A stretch of 64,000 bases of DNA from Jeotgalibacillus proteolyticus (GTDB lineage: Bacteria; Bacillota; Bacilli; Bacillales; Jeotgalibacillaceae). Below, in pieces: positions 28,301 through 36,203 of this stretch (positions are counted from its first letter, which is position 1; every line of letters starts with the position of its first letter). The position numbers and the translations under genes were made by a program. Location: positions 496,001 to 560,000 of the forward strand of contig NZ_PREZ01000002.1 of assembly GCF_002926065.1 (NCBI RefSeq), given 5' to 3'. The notes under the pieces were generated by a model. The model had not been told where the DNA came from and did no database searches. It saw only the letters and a list, made by a program, of their open reading frames with translations.

Positions 28301-28369
28301 GAAGAACCTGAAGATCCACCGGAGGACGAGACTCCACCTGAGGATCCGCCAGAAGATGATGAAAATTGA
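25319..28369 (+). CDS. Class A penicillin-binding protein (PBP1A type) with FN3 and Asn-Gly tail
   Basis: A bifunctional cell-wall synthase of 1016 residues. A cytoplasmic start and membrane helix (about 34-62) lead into the glycosyltransferase-51 domain (about 75-300), with catalytic Glu126 in EDEYFMEHEG and QTGGSTLTQQL. The transpeptidase follows: Ser456-Thr-Ile-Lys, Ser512-His-Asn and Lys646-Ser-Gly-Thr. Next are a fibronectin type III-like module (about 830-910), an Asn-Gly low-complexity stretch (about 938-978) and an acidic Pro-rich end. The start is TTG, 10 nt after AAGGAGG. It is divergent from the tyrS leader. Confidence 0.93.
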   Translation: MTDRKLNVRERIDSIKAAFAKSGAGKKFRISYQVMWNIVLLLIIFGVLGAAFAGGVGAGYFASLVKDEEVLSYESLQQDLYDFTETSDIYFANDVYLGKLRTDLEREHVLLENVSPLLIDAVIATEDEYFMEHEGVVPKAIMRAVFQEVTNSATQTGGSTLTQQLIKNQVLTNEVSFDRKAKEILLALRVERFFEKEEILEAYLNVADMGRNSSGNNIAGVQTAALGLFGVDAQDLTLPQAAFIAGLPQAPFGYTPFTNAGELKSEEALEPGFTRKREVLHRMLREGSITQEQHDEAVEYDLTADFIPPAASALDRYPYVTEEVERRAAEILKFYLAEQDGYPKQQVLDSKTLDDKYKEMAERDIRQKGYEIHSTIDKELYDAMEVVKNEYASYGPTKTVIELNEDGEEVEVEAPVQVGSVLMENSTGRIISFTGGRDFELEQTNHATRSYRSTGSTIKPLAVYAPAVEYGMIGAGSPLADVKFTHNGWTPSNYVVEREYGIVPARTALAASHNLSAARLYGRMIEEGHNPGEFLQVINPQRIKQEEYGYRAFSLGGLGEGLSVEENVSAYAAIGNMGQYNEPYMIEKILDNAGNVIFEHESESKKMFSPAAAYVTLEMMRDTMTPIGSGRTAPGFLNFSTDWASKSGTSQNTHDNWFIGTNPNITFGIWFGYDKPSPLPERASVNTINLWANMMNRARELQPDLIDPSSPFQRPEGVVDRSFCSFTGLPADSACSAAGLVTTDVFTTAYQPDSSDAGLKNTKYVTIGGTRFIALDSTPDEFSSTGAVLSPDFAERMLFPYGGDASKLFPSDNSYFENLLAANSTLEDDGSAPSSVTLAVSGSTISWNASGSSDVVGYRIYSGNRKVEIRQADDTLSASLPNGTYQVVAVDVAGRESARSNEVRIGSAPSEPSESDDEDPDEDTAETSTPPASTPPSSGNGNGGNGNGNGNGNSNDNGNNNDNGNNNGNGNGNGNGGNDEDEDENEEDTPPPSDEEPEDPPEDETPPEDPPEDDEN
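28132..28252 (+). repeat. GGCAAT-type hexanucleotide tandem repeat inside the PBP gene
   Basis: About twenty imperfect copies of a 6-bp unit (GGCAAT, with GGTAAC, GACAAT and AACAAT variants) encode alternating Gly-Asn, Asp-Asn and Asn-Asn residues. Such tracts can change length by slippage without shifting the frame. Confidence 0.85.
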
Positions 28370-28371
28370 GT

Positions 28372-28405
28372 AAAAGGACTGACCCGTCATGGGTCAGTCC
28401 TTTTT
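28372..28405 (+). terminator. PBP gene terminator
   Basis: A perfect 14-bp stem (AAAAGGACTGACCC arm) is followed by TTTTT. Confidence 0.9.
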
Positions 28406-28437
28406 GTTCAGTACTCCCCTATATTAGCTAGACCATC

Positions 28438-28496
28438 AAAAACCCCTAAAAGCTTATCCAGATTATTGGACAGGCAGAATTAGGGGCTTTTTGTTT
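28438..28496 (-). terminator. acsA terminator
   Basis: The outer arms AAAAAGCCCCTAA/TTAGGGGTTTTT enclose a smaller hairpin (CTGTCC/GGATAA region). It lies between the convergent PBP and acsA genes. Confidence 0.7.
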
Positions 28497-28531
28497 AAAT
28501 AGATTCCAAATGCCGAATCATAAAGATCCTC

Positions 28532-30250
28532 TTAATCTTCCATAGTTGATAAATCACCGGTTGGAAGATCTAGTTCCCAGGCTTTTAACACCCGGCGCAT
28601 AATTTTACCGCTTCGTGTTTTCGGCAGTTTGTCTTTAAAATCAATTTCACGCGGAGCAGCATGAGCTGCCAGACCTTTTTTAACGTGAAGACGGATATCC
28701 TCTTTGAGTTCATCAGTTGCCTCGTAGCCTTCCCGCAGCGCAATGAACGCTTTAATAATTTCCCCGCGGACCGGATCCGGCTTCCCGATAACTCCTGCTT
28801 CTGCTACAGCGGGATGCTCAAGCAGCTTACTTTCTACTTCAAATGGCCCTACACGTTCACCTGATGTCATAATTACATCATCAATTCTTCCCTGGAACCA
28901 GTAGTAGCCCTCCTCATCTTTATAAGCAGAGTCTCCTGAAACATACCAGCCGTTTGGCATAAAATAAGATTCATATTTTTGCTCATTGTTCCAGATGGTA
29001 TTCATCATAGACGGCCAGCCCTTTTTAAGTGCCAGATTCCCCATGCGATTGGCAGGAAGCTCATTCCCCTGATCGTCCACAATGGCCGCTTCCACCCCAG
29101 GGATTGGCTTCCCCATAGAGCCCGGGCGAATTTCCATTGCCGGGTAATTACAAATCATTTGTGCGCCTGTTTCTGTCATCCACCATGTGTCATGAATCCG
29201 GTGCTGGAATACTTTCATTCCCCAACGGATGACCTCAGGATTAAGCGGTTCTCCCACACTCAGAACATGGCGGAGAGAGGAAAGATCATACTTCGTTACC
29301 AGCTCATCTCCAGCTCCCATCAGCATACGGAAGGCTGTCGGTGCACTGTACCATACTGTCACGCCGAAATCCTCTAGTGTCTGATACCAGGCTTCCGGAC
29401 TAAAGCGGCCTCCTACAATAACGGAGGTTGTTCCTGTAAGCCACGGACCGAAAATTCCATATGATGTTCCGGTAACCCAGCCAGGATCCGCTGTACACCA
29501 ATACACATCATCATCACGCAGATCAAGAACCCACTTAGAGGTCTGGTAATGCTGGAGCATCGCCTGCTGAACATGGAGAACGCCTTTAGGCTTTCCTGTA
29601 GACCCTGAGGTATAATGCAAGACCAGTCCTTCCTCTTGCTCAAGCCACTCAACAGAGAACGAACGACTTGCATCGCTGAAGTGCTTCATAAAGTCAATTT
29701 GCTTTCCTTGCTCCTCTACCTTATTACCCACAATAAATACATGCTTTAGATTCGGCAGTTCATCCACTGGCACCCGCTCTAGTAAGTCAGGTGTGGTAAT
29801 AATGGCTTTTGCTTCACTGTCCTCCAGCCGGTCTCTAACAGCACCCTCCATAAAGGCCTCAAATAGAGGTCCGACGATTGCACCAATTTTTAATGCGCCC
29901 AGTAAAGCAAAATAAAGCTCCGGAGACCTTGGCATGAAGATAAATACACGGTCTCCTTTTTCAATATCTCCCTGGTTTTTCAGTACATTTGCTGCTTTGT
30001 TTGTTAATTCCTTCATCTCTTTAAACGTATATTTTTCATTTCTGTCCGCGTCGCGGTAGTATAAGGCGACCTTATTCTTTTTGTCGGATTCTGCATGGCG
30101 GTCTATTGCTTCGTGTGCCATGTTTATTTTTCCTGTCTCATACCAGGAAAAATTCTTTTGTGCCTCTTCCCAATTAAACGAAGCGGCTGTTTCTTCATAG
30201 CTTTCAAGATTGTACTTTCCTTTAACTGATGGTAACGCTTCCAAATTCAT
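28532..30250 (-). CDS. acsA: Acetyl-CoA synthetase AcsA
   Basis: It converts acetate, ATP and CoA to acetyl-CoA. The 572-residue adenylate-forming enzyme has core motif LHYTSGSTGKPKGVLH (about 197-212) and, near the end, PKTRSGKIMRR. Its catalytic lysine is Lys549, the same number as the residue acetylated by AcuA in B. subtilis. AGGGGGA precedes the ATG. It is divergent from acuABC, the acetylation control operon, with a cre between them. Confidence 0.95.
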   Translation of the reverse strand: MNLEALPSVKGKYNLESYEETAASFNWEEAQKNFSWYETGKINMAHEAIDRHAESDKKNKVALYYRDADRNEKYTFKEMKELTNKAANVLKNQGDIEKGDRVFIFMPRSPELYFALLGALKIGAIVGPLFEAFMEGAVRDRLEDSEAKAIITTPDLLERVPVDELPNLKHVFIVGNKVEEQGKQIDFMKHFSDASRSFSVEWLEQEEGLVLHYTSGSTGKPKGVLHVQQAMLQHYQTSKWVLDLRDDDVYWCTADPGWVTGTSYGIFGPWLTGTTSVIVGGRFSPEAWYQTLEDFGVTVWYSAPTAFRMLMGAGDELVTKYDLSSLRHVLSVGEPLNPEVIRWGMKVFQHRIHDTWWMTETGAQMICNYPAMEIRPGSMGKPIPGVEAAIVDDQGNELPANRMGNLALKKGWPSMMNTIWNNEQKYESYFMPNGWYVSGDSAYKDEEGYYWFQGRIDDVIMTSGERVGPFEVESKLLEHPAVAEAGVIGKPDPVRGEIIKAFIALREGYEATDELKEDIRLHVKKGLAAHAAPREIDFKDKLPKTRSGKIMRRVLKAWELDLPTGDLSTMED

Positions 30251-30284
30251 AAAATCGTCCCCCTATGTAAGAAATGTCCACTTT

Positions 30285-30313
30285 AGTATAGTATAAAACT
30301 AAAATTATCTCAA
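30285..30313 (-). promoter_or_regulatory. Sigma-A promoter of acsA
   Basis: On the minus strand TTGAGA (30308-30313), a 17-nt spacer and TATACT (30285-30290) lie about 35 nt upstream of the acsA start. Confidence 0.7.
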
Positions 30314-30369
30314 TTTTTAAAAATTATCTTGGAGAAAATTTGTCGATTTAAAGGATTATGAGGTTTTAG

Positions 30370-30399
30370 TTGAAAGCGCTTTAAATGTTGGGGTATGCT
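30370..30399 (+). promoter_or_regulatory. acuABC promoter with overlapping cre
   Basis: TTGAAA (30370-30375), an 18-nt spacer and TATGCT (30394-30399) form a sigma-A promoter. The palindromic cre TGAAAGCGCTTTAA (30371-30384) overlaps the -35 box and matches 13 of 14 positions of TGWAARCGYTWNCW. CcpA bound here would block acuABC and could also affect the divergent acsA. Confidence 0.75.
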
Positions 30400-30438
30400 G
30401 TATTTAGGACTTCAACGAAATGTAGGTGAGCCATTAAG

Positions 30439-31071
30439 ATGGACCATGTAAAAATATATAACGCAAAAGAATTAAAAACGACAAAAGGATCGATTATTAT
30501 CGAAGGCCCCGTTTCTTCTGAGCATCTTTCGACTCTGGAATTTCATGAAGACCTTATTGCTTTTCGTCCTCCTGCCCAGCAGCATCAGGCACTGATTGAA
30601 ATTGCTGATCTTGCGGAAGGCCGCATCATTATCGCAAGAGATCACAATACGATAGTAGGATATGTAACCTATCTTTACCCTGATCCGCTTGAGCGCTGGT
30701 CTCAGGGGAAGATGGAAAATTTAATTGAGCTCGGTGCTATAGAGGTTATCCCTCGATTCAGAGGTGCATCAGTAGGCAAAAATCTTCTCAGGGTTTCGAT
30801 GATGGACGACGCCATGGAGGACTATATTATTATTACCACGGAATATTATTGGCATTGGGATTTAAAAGGCACCGGCCTGAATGTGTGGGAATACAGAAAA
30901 GTGATGGAAAAAATGATGAACGCCGGCGGTTTGGAATATTATGCTACCGATGATCCTGAAATCAGTTCTCACCCCGCTAATTGCCTTATGGCGCGTATCG
31001 GCAAACGAATAAAGCCGGAATCCATTGAACAATTTGATCAGCTTCGCTTTATGAATCGTTTTATGTACTAG
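30439..31071 (+). CDS. acuA: AcuA, protein acetyltransferase acting on AcsA
   Basis: A 210-residue GNAT-fold enzyme that acetylates and inactivates AcsA. The acetyl-CoA-binding segment is in VIPRFRGASVGKNLLRVSM (about 109-127), within the GNAT domain (about 45-140). It is first gene of acuABC, with AGGTGA before the ATG and 22 bp to acuB. The presence of acsA, acuA and the deacetylase acuC together gives a complete reversible acetylation switch. Confidence 0.93.
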   Translation: MDHVKIYNAKELKTTKGSIIIEGPVSSEHLSTLEFHEDLIAFRPPAQQHQALIEIADLAEGRIIIARDHNTIVGYVTYLYPDPLERWSQGKMENLIELGAIEVIPRFRGASVGKNLLRVSMMDDAMEDYIIITTEYYWHWDLKGTGLNVWEYRKVMEKMMNAGGLEYYATDDPEISSHPANCLMARIGKRIKPESIEQFDQLRFMNRFMY

Positions 31072-31093
31072 CCTGATTGGAGGAAGGTAAAAA

Positions 31094-31741
31094 ATGATAG
31101 TTGAAGATATGATGGTTCAAGACGTTCATACACTCACTCCCGATGCTACCCTGGCTGAAGCGATCGATAAGATGTCTGCTAATAAAATCAGGCATCTTCC
31201 TGTGGTTGACGGAGAATTTAAGGTTGTCGGCATTTTAACAGACCGGGATATTAAAGAATTCTCCCCTTCTCCCTTTCAAATGAACGGCCAGGATGAGCTT
31301 CTCGAAACAAAATTACAGGAAATTATGAGAACGCCTGTTATTACAGGACATCCCCTTGATTTTGTTGAGGAGGTCGCCTTACTTTTTATGGAGGAACGAA
31401 TTGGCTGTCTGCCTATTGTCAGTGACGGCAGACTAATCGGCATGATCACTGAAACAGATTTATTACATACATTAATTCAGCTGACCGGCGTCAGCCAGCC
31501 TGGATCACAAATTGAGGTAAAGGTACCAAATAAAGCTGGTATGCTTTATGAAGTTGCCGGAATCATTCGAAAAAACCACTCAAATATTCACAGTGTCCTC
31601 GTCTATCCTTATAAGAAAGACGAACGGTTTAAAATCTTGGTATTTCGCGTACAAACAATGAATCCGATGTCCGTCATTGAAGATCTGCGCGAGGAAGGGC
31701 ATGATGTATTATGGCCAAGTCTTCCAATGAACGATCAGTAA
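31094..31741 (+). CDS. acuB: AcuB, CBS-pair and ACT domain protein
   Basis: A 215-residue protein with two CBS domains (about 4-60 and 75-135) and a C-terminal ACT-like region (about 138-210, beginning SQIEVKVPNKAGMLYEVAGII). Such modules bind adenine nucleotides and amino acids. AcuB is part of the acetate/acetoin utilisation operon in Bacillus, but its exact role is not settled. AGGAAGG precedes the ATG. Its end overlaps the proposed acuC start by 31 bp. Confidence 0.92.
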   Translation: MIVEDMMVQDVHTLTPDATLAEAIDKMSANKIRHLPVVDGEFKVVGILTDRDIKEFSPSPFQMNGQDELLETKLQEIMRTPVITGHPLDFVEEVALLFMEERIGCLPIVSDGRLIGMITETDLLHTLIQLTGVSQPGSQIEVKVPNKAGMLYEVAGIIRKNHSNIHSVLVYPYKKDERFKILVFRVQTMNPMSVIEDLREEGHDVLWPSLPMNDQ

Positions 31742-32901
31742 TAAAGGAAGCAGCATTTGTTTATTCGGATGACCTATTAAACTACCGTTTTTCTAAGGAT
31801 CATCCCTTCAACCAAAAAAGGCTGCAGCTGACCTTGGACTTACTCAAAAAAATAAACGCCATCTCTGATGAGGACATCATCAGTCCAAGGATCGCTACAG
31901 ATGAAGAGCTTACACTGATTCATGACCATGCTTATATTGAGGCCGTGAAGCTTGCCAGCGAAGGAAAGCTGTCAAAAGAAAAAGCAGAAAACTATGGCCT
32001 TGGCACTGAGGATACTCCAATGTTTAAAGGGATGCACGAAGCGAGTGCACGACTTGTCGGGGCCACGCTTACTGCTGTCGACTCGGTCATGACAAATCAA
32101 TCACGACATGCCGTAAATTTAGGCGGAGGACTGCACCATGGCTTCAGAGGAAAGGCTTCCGGCTTTTGCATTTACAACGATAGTTCAGTTGCCATCAAAT
32201 ATATCCAGGAGCGCTATAACGCCCGTGTACTGTATGTAGATACAGATGCTCACCATGGAGACGGCGTTCAGTGGTCTTTTTATGACGATCCGAATGTCTG
32301 TACACTCTCCATCCATGAAACAGGGCGTTATCTTTTCCCTGGTACAGGCGCTGTAAATGAAAAAGGTCATGGAAAGGGATATGGATATGCATTTAATATC
32401 CCTCTTGACGCATTCACTGAAGATGAGTCTTTTTTAGAGGCATATGAGCAATCATTTAGAGAAATTATTGAATTTTTTAAACCTGACGTGATCTTAACGC
32501 AAAATGGCGCAGATGCCCATTGTCTGGACCCTCTGACGCATCTTTCTTCCACGATGACCATATACCGTGAAATACCAAAGCTTGCCCACCAGCTTGCCCA
32601 TGAGTACTGTGATGGCAAGTGGATAGCAGTAGGCGGGGGAGGCTACGATATTTGGCGTGTGGTGCCGCGAGCGTGGGCACACATATGGATGGAAATGACT
32701 GATTTTGAACTTTCTTCTAACGATCTTCCTAAGGAATGGCTTGATAAGTGGCAGAGTGAATCACCTGTTCCTTTAATTAAGACATGGAATGATCCGAAAC
32801 AGGTATATAAGGCAATTCCGAGGAAAAAGGAGATCTCCGAGAAAAATCAGCAGACGATTCAGAAGGCACTTTATGCCTTGCGTTCCAATAAAAAAAACTA
32901 A
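31711..32901 (+). CDS. acuC: AcuC, class I histone deacetylase-like protein deacetylase
   Basis: It removes the acetyl group that AcuA puts on AcsA. The 396-residue protein has the zinc-enzyme motifs DTDAHHGDGVQW (about 170-181), TQNGADAHCLDPL and GGGGYD typical of HDACs. Homologous sequence begins about residue 13 (AFVYSDDLL). The ATG at 31711 inside acuB is the only standard start codon upstream of it, with GAGGAAGGG rather far away, so the start is uncertain. It closes the acuABC operon. Confidence 0.92.
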   Translation: MAKSSNERSVIKEAAFVYSDDLLNYRFSKDHPFNQKRLQLTLDLLKKINAISDEDIISPRIATDEELTLIHDHAYIEAVKLASEGKLSKEKAENYGLGTEDTPMFKGMHEASARLVGATLTAVDSVMTNQSRHAVNLGGGLHHGFRGKASGFCIYNDSSVAIKYIQERYNARVLYVDTDAHHGDGVQWSFYDDPNVCTLSIHETGRYLFPGTGAVNEKGHGKGYGYAFNIPLDAFTEDESFLEAYEQSFREIIEFFKPDVILTQNGADAHCLDPLTHLSSTMTIYREIPKLAHQLAHEYCDGKWIAVGGGGYDIWRVVPRAWAHIWMEMTDFELSSNDLPKEWLDKWQSESPVPLIKTWNDPKQVYKAIPRKKEISEKNQQTIQKALYALRSNKKN

Positions 32902-32910
32902 GCCTATAAT

Positions 32911-32945
32911 AAAACGCATGGAGGAAAATTCCTCCATGCGTTTTT
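32911..32945 (+). terminator. acuABC terminator
   Basis: A near-perfect palindrome (AAAACGCATGGAGGA arm) is followed by TTTTTA. Confidence 0.88.
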
Positions 32946-33003
32946 ATTTACCTATTATAAATAATATCTTATATCTGGGCACTATACTTTACGTTATAAT
33001 TCT

Positions 33004-34005
33004 TTAACTTTTTGTTGACTGTCTCTCTTCAATTCTGTGAGGCAGAGTGACGCTTTGGTTATCAATGCTTTCTTTATTCATCAGCTTTGTTAAAAGTCTC
33101 ATGGCCACAGCGCCAATATCATACAATGGCTGCACAACGGATGTTAACTGCGGGCGGACCATTAGGGCAAGCTTAGTGCTGTCAAAACTTATTACTTCGA
33201 CTTCGTCAGGAATTTTAAGCCCCTGATCCTGTGCTCCATGAACAACCCCTAAAGCCATTTCATCATTTCCTACAAAGATGGCTGTAGGCTTAGTAGAAAG
33301 CTCCTGTAAACGGCTCCAGGCCTCTAAGCCGCTGTCATAGGTATAATCCCCTTCTATGACCAGATCGTCGGTATATTCAATCCCTGCTTCCCGAAGAGCC
33401 TCCCGATAGCCTTCAAGTTTCAATGCACGATTAATCGTGTCATGAAAAGGACCGCTGACAAAAGCAATTTCCTTATGACCTTTTTCAACGAGGTTTGTGA
33501 CCGCATCATAGGAAGCCTGATGATAGTCAATATTCACTGAAGGCGTTTCACTTGAAGCGTCTACCGATCCAGCAATAACGATTGGTACAGGCGAGCGCTT
33601 AAATTCAGATACATGCCCCTCCGTAATATTTCCACCCATGAAGACAATGCCGTCCACTTGTTTTCCAAGCATGGTGTTTAACAGATGAAGCTCTTTTTCC
33701 TCATTTTGGTCTGAATTGCTCAAAATAATATTATATTTATACATCGTTGCAATATCTTCTATTCCTCTTGCCAGCTCCGCAAAAAAGATATTGGAGATAT
33801 CGGGAATAATAACACCGACTGTGGTGGTTTTTTTGCTGGCTAATCCTCTGGCTACAGCATTTGGGCGATAGCCAAGTCTTTCGATTACTTCAAGAACCTT
33901 TTTCCTAGTTGCCGGTTTTACATTCGGATTTCCGTTTACTACTCTTGAAACGGTAGCCATTGATACATTTGCTTCTCTTGCCACATCATAAATTGTGATA
34001 TTCAT
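33004..34005 (-). CDS. ccpA: Catabolite control protein A
   Basis: The LacI-family master regulator of carbon catabolite repression, acting with HPr-Ser-P at cre sites. The 333-residue protein starts [20 protein letters not shown], the helix-turn-helix, followed by the hinge helix [15 protein letters not shown] (about 46-60) and the periplasmic-binding-protein core. The start at 34005 has AAAGGAG 8 nt upstream; two upstream in-frame ATGs are not needed. It lies after aroA(G), as in B. subtilis. Confidence 0.96.
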   Translation of the reverse strand: MNITIYDVAREANVSMATVSRVVNGNPNVKPATRKKVLEVIERLGYRPNAVARGLASKKTTTVGVIIPDISNIFFAELARGIEDIATMYKYNIILSNSDQNEEKELHLLNTMLGKQVDGIVFMGGNITEGHVSEFKRSPVPIVIAGSVDASSETPSVNIDYHQASYDAVTNLVEKGHKEIAFVSGPFHDTINRALKLEGYREALREAGIEYTDDLVIEGDYTYDSGLEAWSRLQELSTKPTAIFVGNDEMALGVVHGAQDQGLKIPDEVEVISFDSTKLALMVRPQLTSVVQPLYDIGAVAMRLLTKLMNKESIDNQSVTLPHRIEERQSTKS

Positions 34006-34131
34006 CTTAAGCGCTCCTTTAAGCATTCTCATTTTCATTTATTTTCATTTTACACGATAAAGCTCTCCGAATCGAAGATTTACATGTATTTTGTTTGATT
34101 TGTTAACATATGTTCACAATCATACTCTAGT

Positions 34132-34147
34132 GTTGCAACGCTTTCAA
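34132..34147. promoter_or_regulatory. Weak cre-like site upstream of ccpA
   Basis: GTTGCAACGCTTTCAA matches 13 of 16 cre positions, with the right half and the central CG intact. It is 127 bp upstream of ccpA. Autoregulation is possible but unproven. Confidence 0.35.
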
Positions 34148-34233
34148 TCATTAGAGCAGGAATTCGTGCTGCATTTAGTAATTTTAGTATAGGCAATCAT
34201 GGAAAAAAGAAATCGTTAAATGACATTCTTGAA

Positions 34234-34272
34234 GAAAAAAACTCCCCAAGTCCATTCAGGACCTGAGGAGTA
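34234..34272 (-). terminator. DAHP synthase gene terminator
   Basis: On the minus strand ACTCCTCAGGTCC pairs with GGACTTGGGGAGT and a T tract follows. Confidence 0.75.
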
Positions 34273-34281
34273 CTACTATTT

Positions 34282-35364
34282 TTATTTTACTGAATGAGCT
34301 CCTAAGAAGCTTTGTACTGCTCCCCAGAAATCATCGAATTGATCAAAGTTCATTTGCTGTGCTGAATCAGAAAGTGCAACTGCAGGATCCGGGTGCACCT
34401 CTGCCATTACACCATCTGCTCCGATAGCAAGTGCAGCTTTAGCTGTCGGAAGAAGAAGATCGCGTCTTCCAGTCGAGTGAGTTACGTCCACCATCACAGG
34501 AAGATGTGTTTCCTGTTTTAAAATCGGCACGGCTGAAATATCAAGTGTATTTCTTGTAGCTTTTTCGTATGTGCGGATTCCGCGTTCACATAAAATAATT
34601 TGATCATTGCCCTGAGACATAATGTATTCAGCGGCATTTATAAACTCATCAATTGTTGCAGCAAGTCCTCTTTTTAACAGAACAGGCTTATTTGACTGAC
34701 CTGCAGCTTTCAGAAGCTCAAAGTTCTGCATATTACGGGCTCCGATTTGGATAACATCTATATAGTCTACTGCTTCCTCAATATGCGCCGGGTTTACAAT
34801 TTCACTAATAACGGCCATATCATATTCGTCCGCAACTCGCTTTAAAATTTGAAGGCCTTCAAGTCCAAGCCCCTGGAAATCATAAGGAGATGTTCTCGGC
34901 TTATAAGCGCCGCCACGCAATAATTTAAGTCCTTTAGCCTGAACCTGTTTTGCAACTGCTGCTACCTGTTCATAAGATTCTACAGCGCATGGACCGAAAA
35001 TAAATTGCGGCTTGCCATTTCCCACCTGCTCACCTTTTAGCTCGACAATTGTATCGTCTGCTTTTTTCTTTCTTGATACAAGAAGCGCTTTACGGTGATC
35101 ATCCTTTTGAAGCTCAAGACCCGCTTTAAAAATCTCTTTAAAAATATGCTCAATGGTGGAATTGAGAAATGGTCCTTTATTATTTTCTGCTAAAAGATCA
35201 AGCATTGCCCGCTCACGAACCGGCTCAAATTTATTTACGCCCTGCTTTTCTTTCACTCGGCCAATCTCCTGAACTAATTCTGCACGCTGGTTAATAACGT
35301 CCAGCAGCTGCAAATTCATCTCGTCTACTTTTTGTCTAAGCTGATCCAATTCCACATTGCTCAT
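34282..35364 (-). CDS. aroA: Bifunctional chorismate mutase / DAHP synthase
   Basis: First enzyme of the shikimate pathway, joining phosphoenolpyruvate and erythrose 4-phosphate. The 360-residue protein has an N-terminal AroQ chorismate mutase domain (about 1-85, [25 protein letters not shown]). This serves as the chorismate/prephenate sensor. The type I-beta DAHP synthase domain (about 105-355) has [20 protein letters not shown] and [10 protein letters not shown]. The gene is called aroA in B. subtilis and also annotated aroG; it is not EPSP synthase. The start at 35364 has AAAGGA 9 nt upstream. Confidence 0.95.
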   Translation of the reverse strand: MSNVELDQLRQKVDEMNLQLLDVINQRAELVQEIGRVKEKQGVNKFEPVRERAMLDLLAENNKGPFLNSTIEHIFKEIFKAGLELQKDDHRKALLVSRKKKADDTIVELKGEQVGNGKPQFIFGPCAVESYEQVAAVAKQVQAKGLKLLRGGAYKPRTSPYDFQGLGLEGLQILKRVADEYDMAVISEIVNPAHIEEAVDYIDVIQIGARNMQNFELLKAAGQSNKPVLLKRGLAATIDEFINAAEYIMSQGNDQIILCERGIRTYEKATRNTLDISAVPILKQETHLPVMVDVTHSTGRRDLLLPTAKAALAIGADGVMAEVHPDPAVALSDSAQQMNFDQFDDFWGAVQSFLGAHSVK

Positions 35365-35487
35365 ACTAAACATTCCTTTCTTTTGGAAATCCATTTGTTC
35401 AATAATTGATTTAGTTGTTCCTGGATCTACGCTTTTTTACAGTGCTTGAAACAGGTATAACTAAAAAGCAATTATCAATTGTTCCTT

Positions 35488-35516
35488 ATTATAATCCAAC
35501 CTTTCCGTAATGTCAC
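35488..35516 (-). promoter_or_regulatory. Sigma-A promoter of the DAHP synthase gene
   Basis: On the minus strand GTGACA (35511-35516), a 17-nt spacer and TATAAT (35488-35493). It lies about 125 nt upstream of the start codon. Confidence 0.7.
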
Positions 35517-35534
35517 GAAAAACTTTATTTGTTA

Positions 35535-35550
35535 AACGCTTTTAAGCGTT
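35535..35550. promoter_or_regulatory. Perfect inverted repeat upstream of the DAHP synthase promoter
   Basis: AACGCTT-TT-AAGCGTT is a perfect 7-bp inverted repeat 18 bp upstream of the -35 box. It resembles an operator or a degenerate cre. The binding protein is unknown. Confidence 0.35.
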
Positions 35551-35627
35551 AATTGGATAAAGTAAAAACTTTTCAACTCCTGATGTGACGCCTTTTCTAA
35601 ATAACAAATATAGAAAAAGAAATCAAA

Positions 35628-35664
35628 ATAAAAGAGGCTGGAACAAATGTTCCAGCCTCTTTTA
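35628..35664. terminator. Perfect palindrome, terminator of ytxGHJ
   Basis: AAAAGAGGCTGGAACA and its complement form a perfect stem with T tracts on both sides. It adjoins repeat copy 2 on the side away from ytxJ. Confidence 0.8.
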
Positions 35665-35667
35665 CCC

Positions 35668-35790
35668 GGTTCACTTCGCTTCAGGGGGACGCTTTCCACG
35701 GTGAGGGGCCCTTCGCTAACTTGCTAACGCAAGTGGATCTCAAACTCCCTCTTCATCCCGCAGGAGTCGCGCCCTTCCACTCCGTTCACC
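35668..35790. repeat. Bacillaceae-type intergenic repeat, copy 2
   Basis: It is inverted relative to 1308-1430 and shares the identical 28-bp core (35715-35742) and flanking blocks such as GACTCCTGCGGGA. It fills the gap between the ytxJ stop and the palindromic terminator. The remaining bases of the 445-bp intergenic region hold the DAHP synthase promoter and the inverted repeat listed separately. Confidence 0.82.
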
Positions 35791-35809
35791 TCACGTTTCT
35801 AATAAACAA

Positions 35810-36130
35810 TTAGTTCGATAACTGCTCCTTTAGTGCCTGCTCTTTAATTTTATAATGCGAGGCATTCCAGACAGGCTGGCCATCTTTAAAATAAAGCACC
35901 TGGGGAGACTCGTGCTTCACCCCGTATGTGGCAGCAATATGTGCAGAAAGCTCACGAGCCTTCTGTACAGCAAGATAGTAAGTATCTGAATCTGCATTTT
36001 CTGAAAAACGTTTAAACTCCTCATAAGCTGAGGCGCTGATTGGGCACGTCAGGCTGTGCTTCAGTAAAAAGAAAGGTTTGTTAGCAGATATAGCTTCGTC
36101 AAATTCTGTAATTTGATCTATTTTTTTCAT
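35810..36130 (-). CDS. ytxJ: YtxJ, monothiol bacilliredoxin (BrxC)
   Basis: A 106-residue thioredoxin-fold protein with the TCPIS motif (Cys29 in HSLTCPISASA). It has a single active cysteine, as expected for a monothiol bacilliredoxin that removes bacillithiol from proteins. It lies last in the ytxG-ytxH-ytxJ operon, 73 bp after ytxH. In B. subtilis this operon belongs to the general stress (sigma-B) and sigma-H regulons; no such promoter was verified here. Confidence 0.88.
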   Translation of the reverse strand: MKKIDQITEFDEAISANKPFFLLKHSLTCPISASAYEEFKRFSENADSDTYYLAVQKARELSAHIAATYGVKHESPQVLYFKDGQPVWNASHYKIKEQALKEQLSN

Positions 36131-36203
36131 TCTGAATTCTCCTCTCGATAAAAATTTATCGGTAAAAAAACGATGAAGAAAACTTCATCGTTTTTAATTA
36201 ATA

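Noticed and set aside
27849-28337. Long minus-strand frame rich in His/Cys or Pro/Leu opposite the PBP tail
   Set aside because: It is the antisense reading of the GGCAAT repeat and acidic tail; there is no ribosome site, and the composition is purely repeat-driven.
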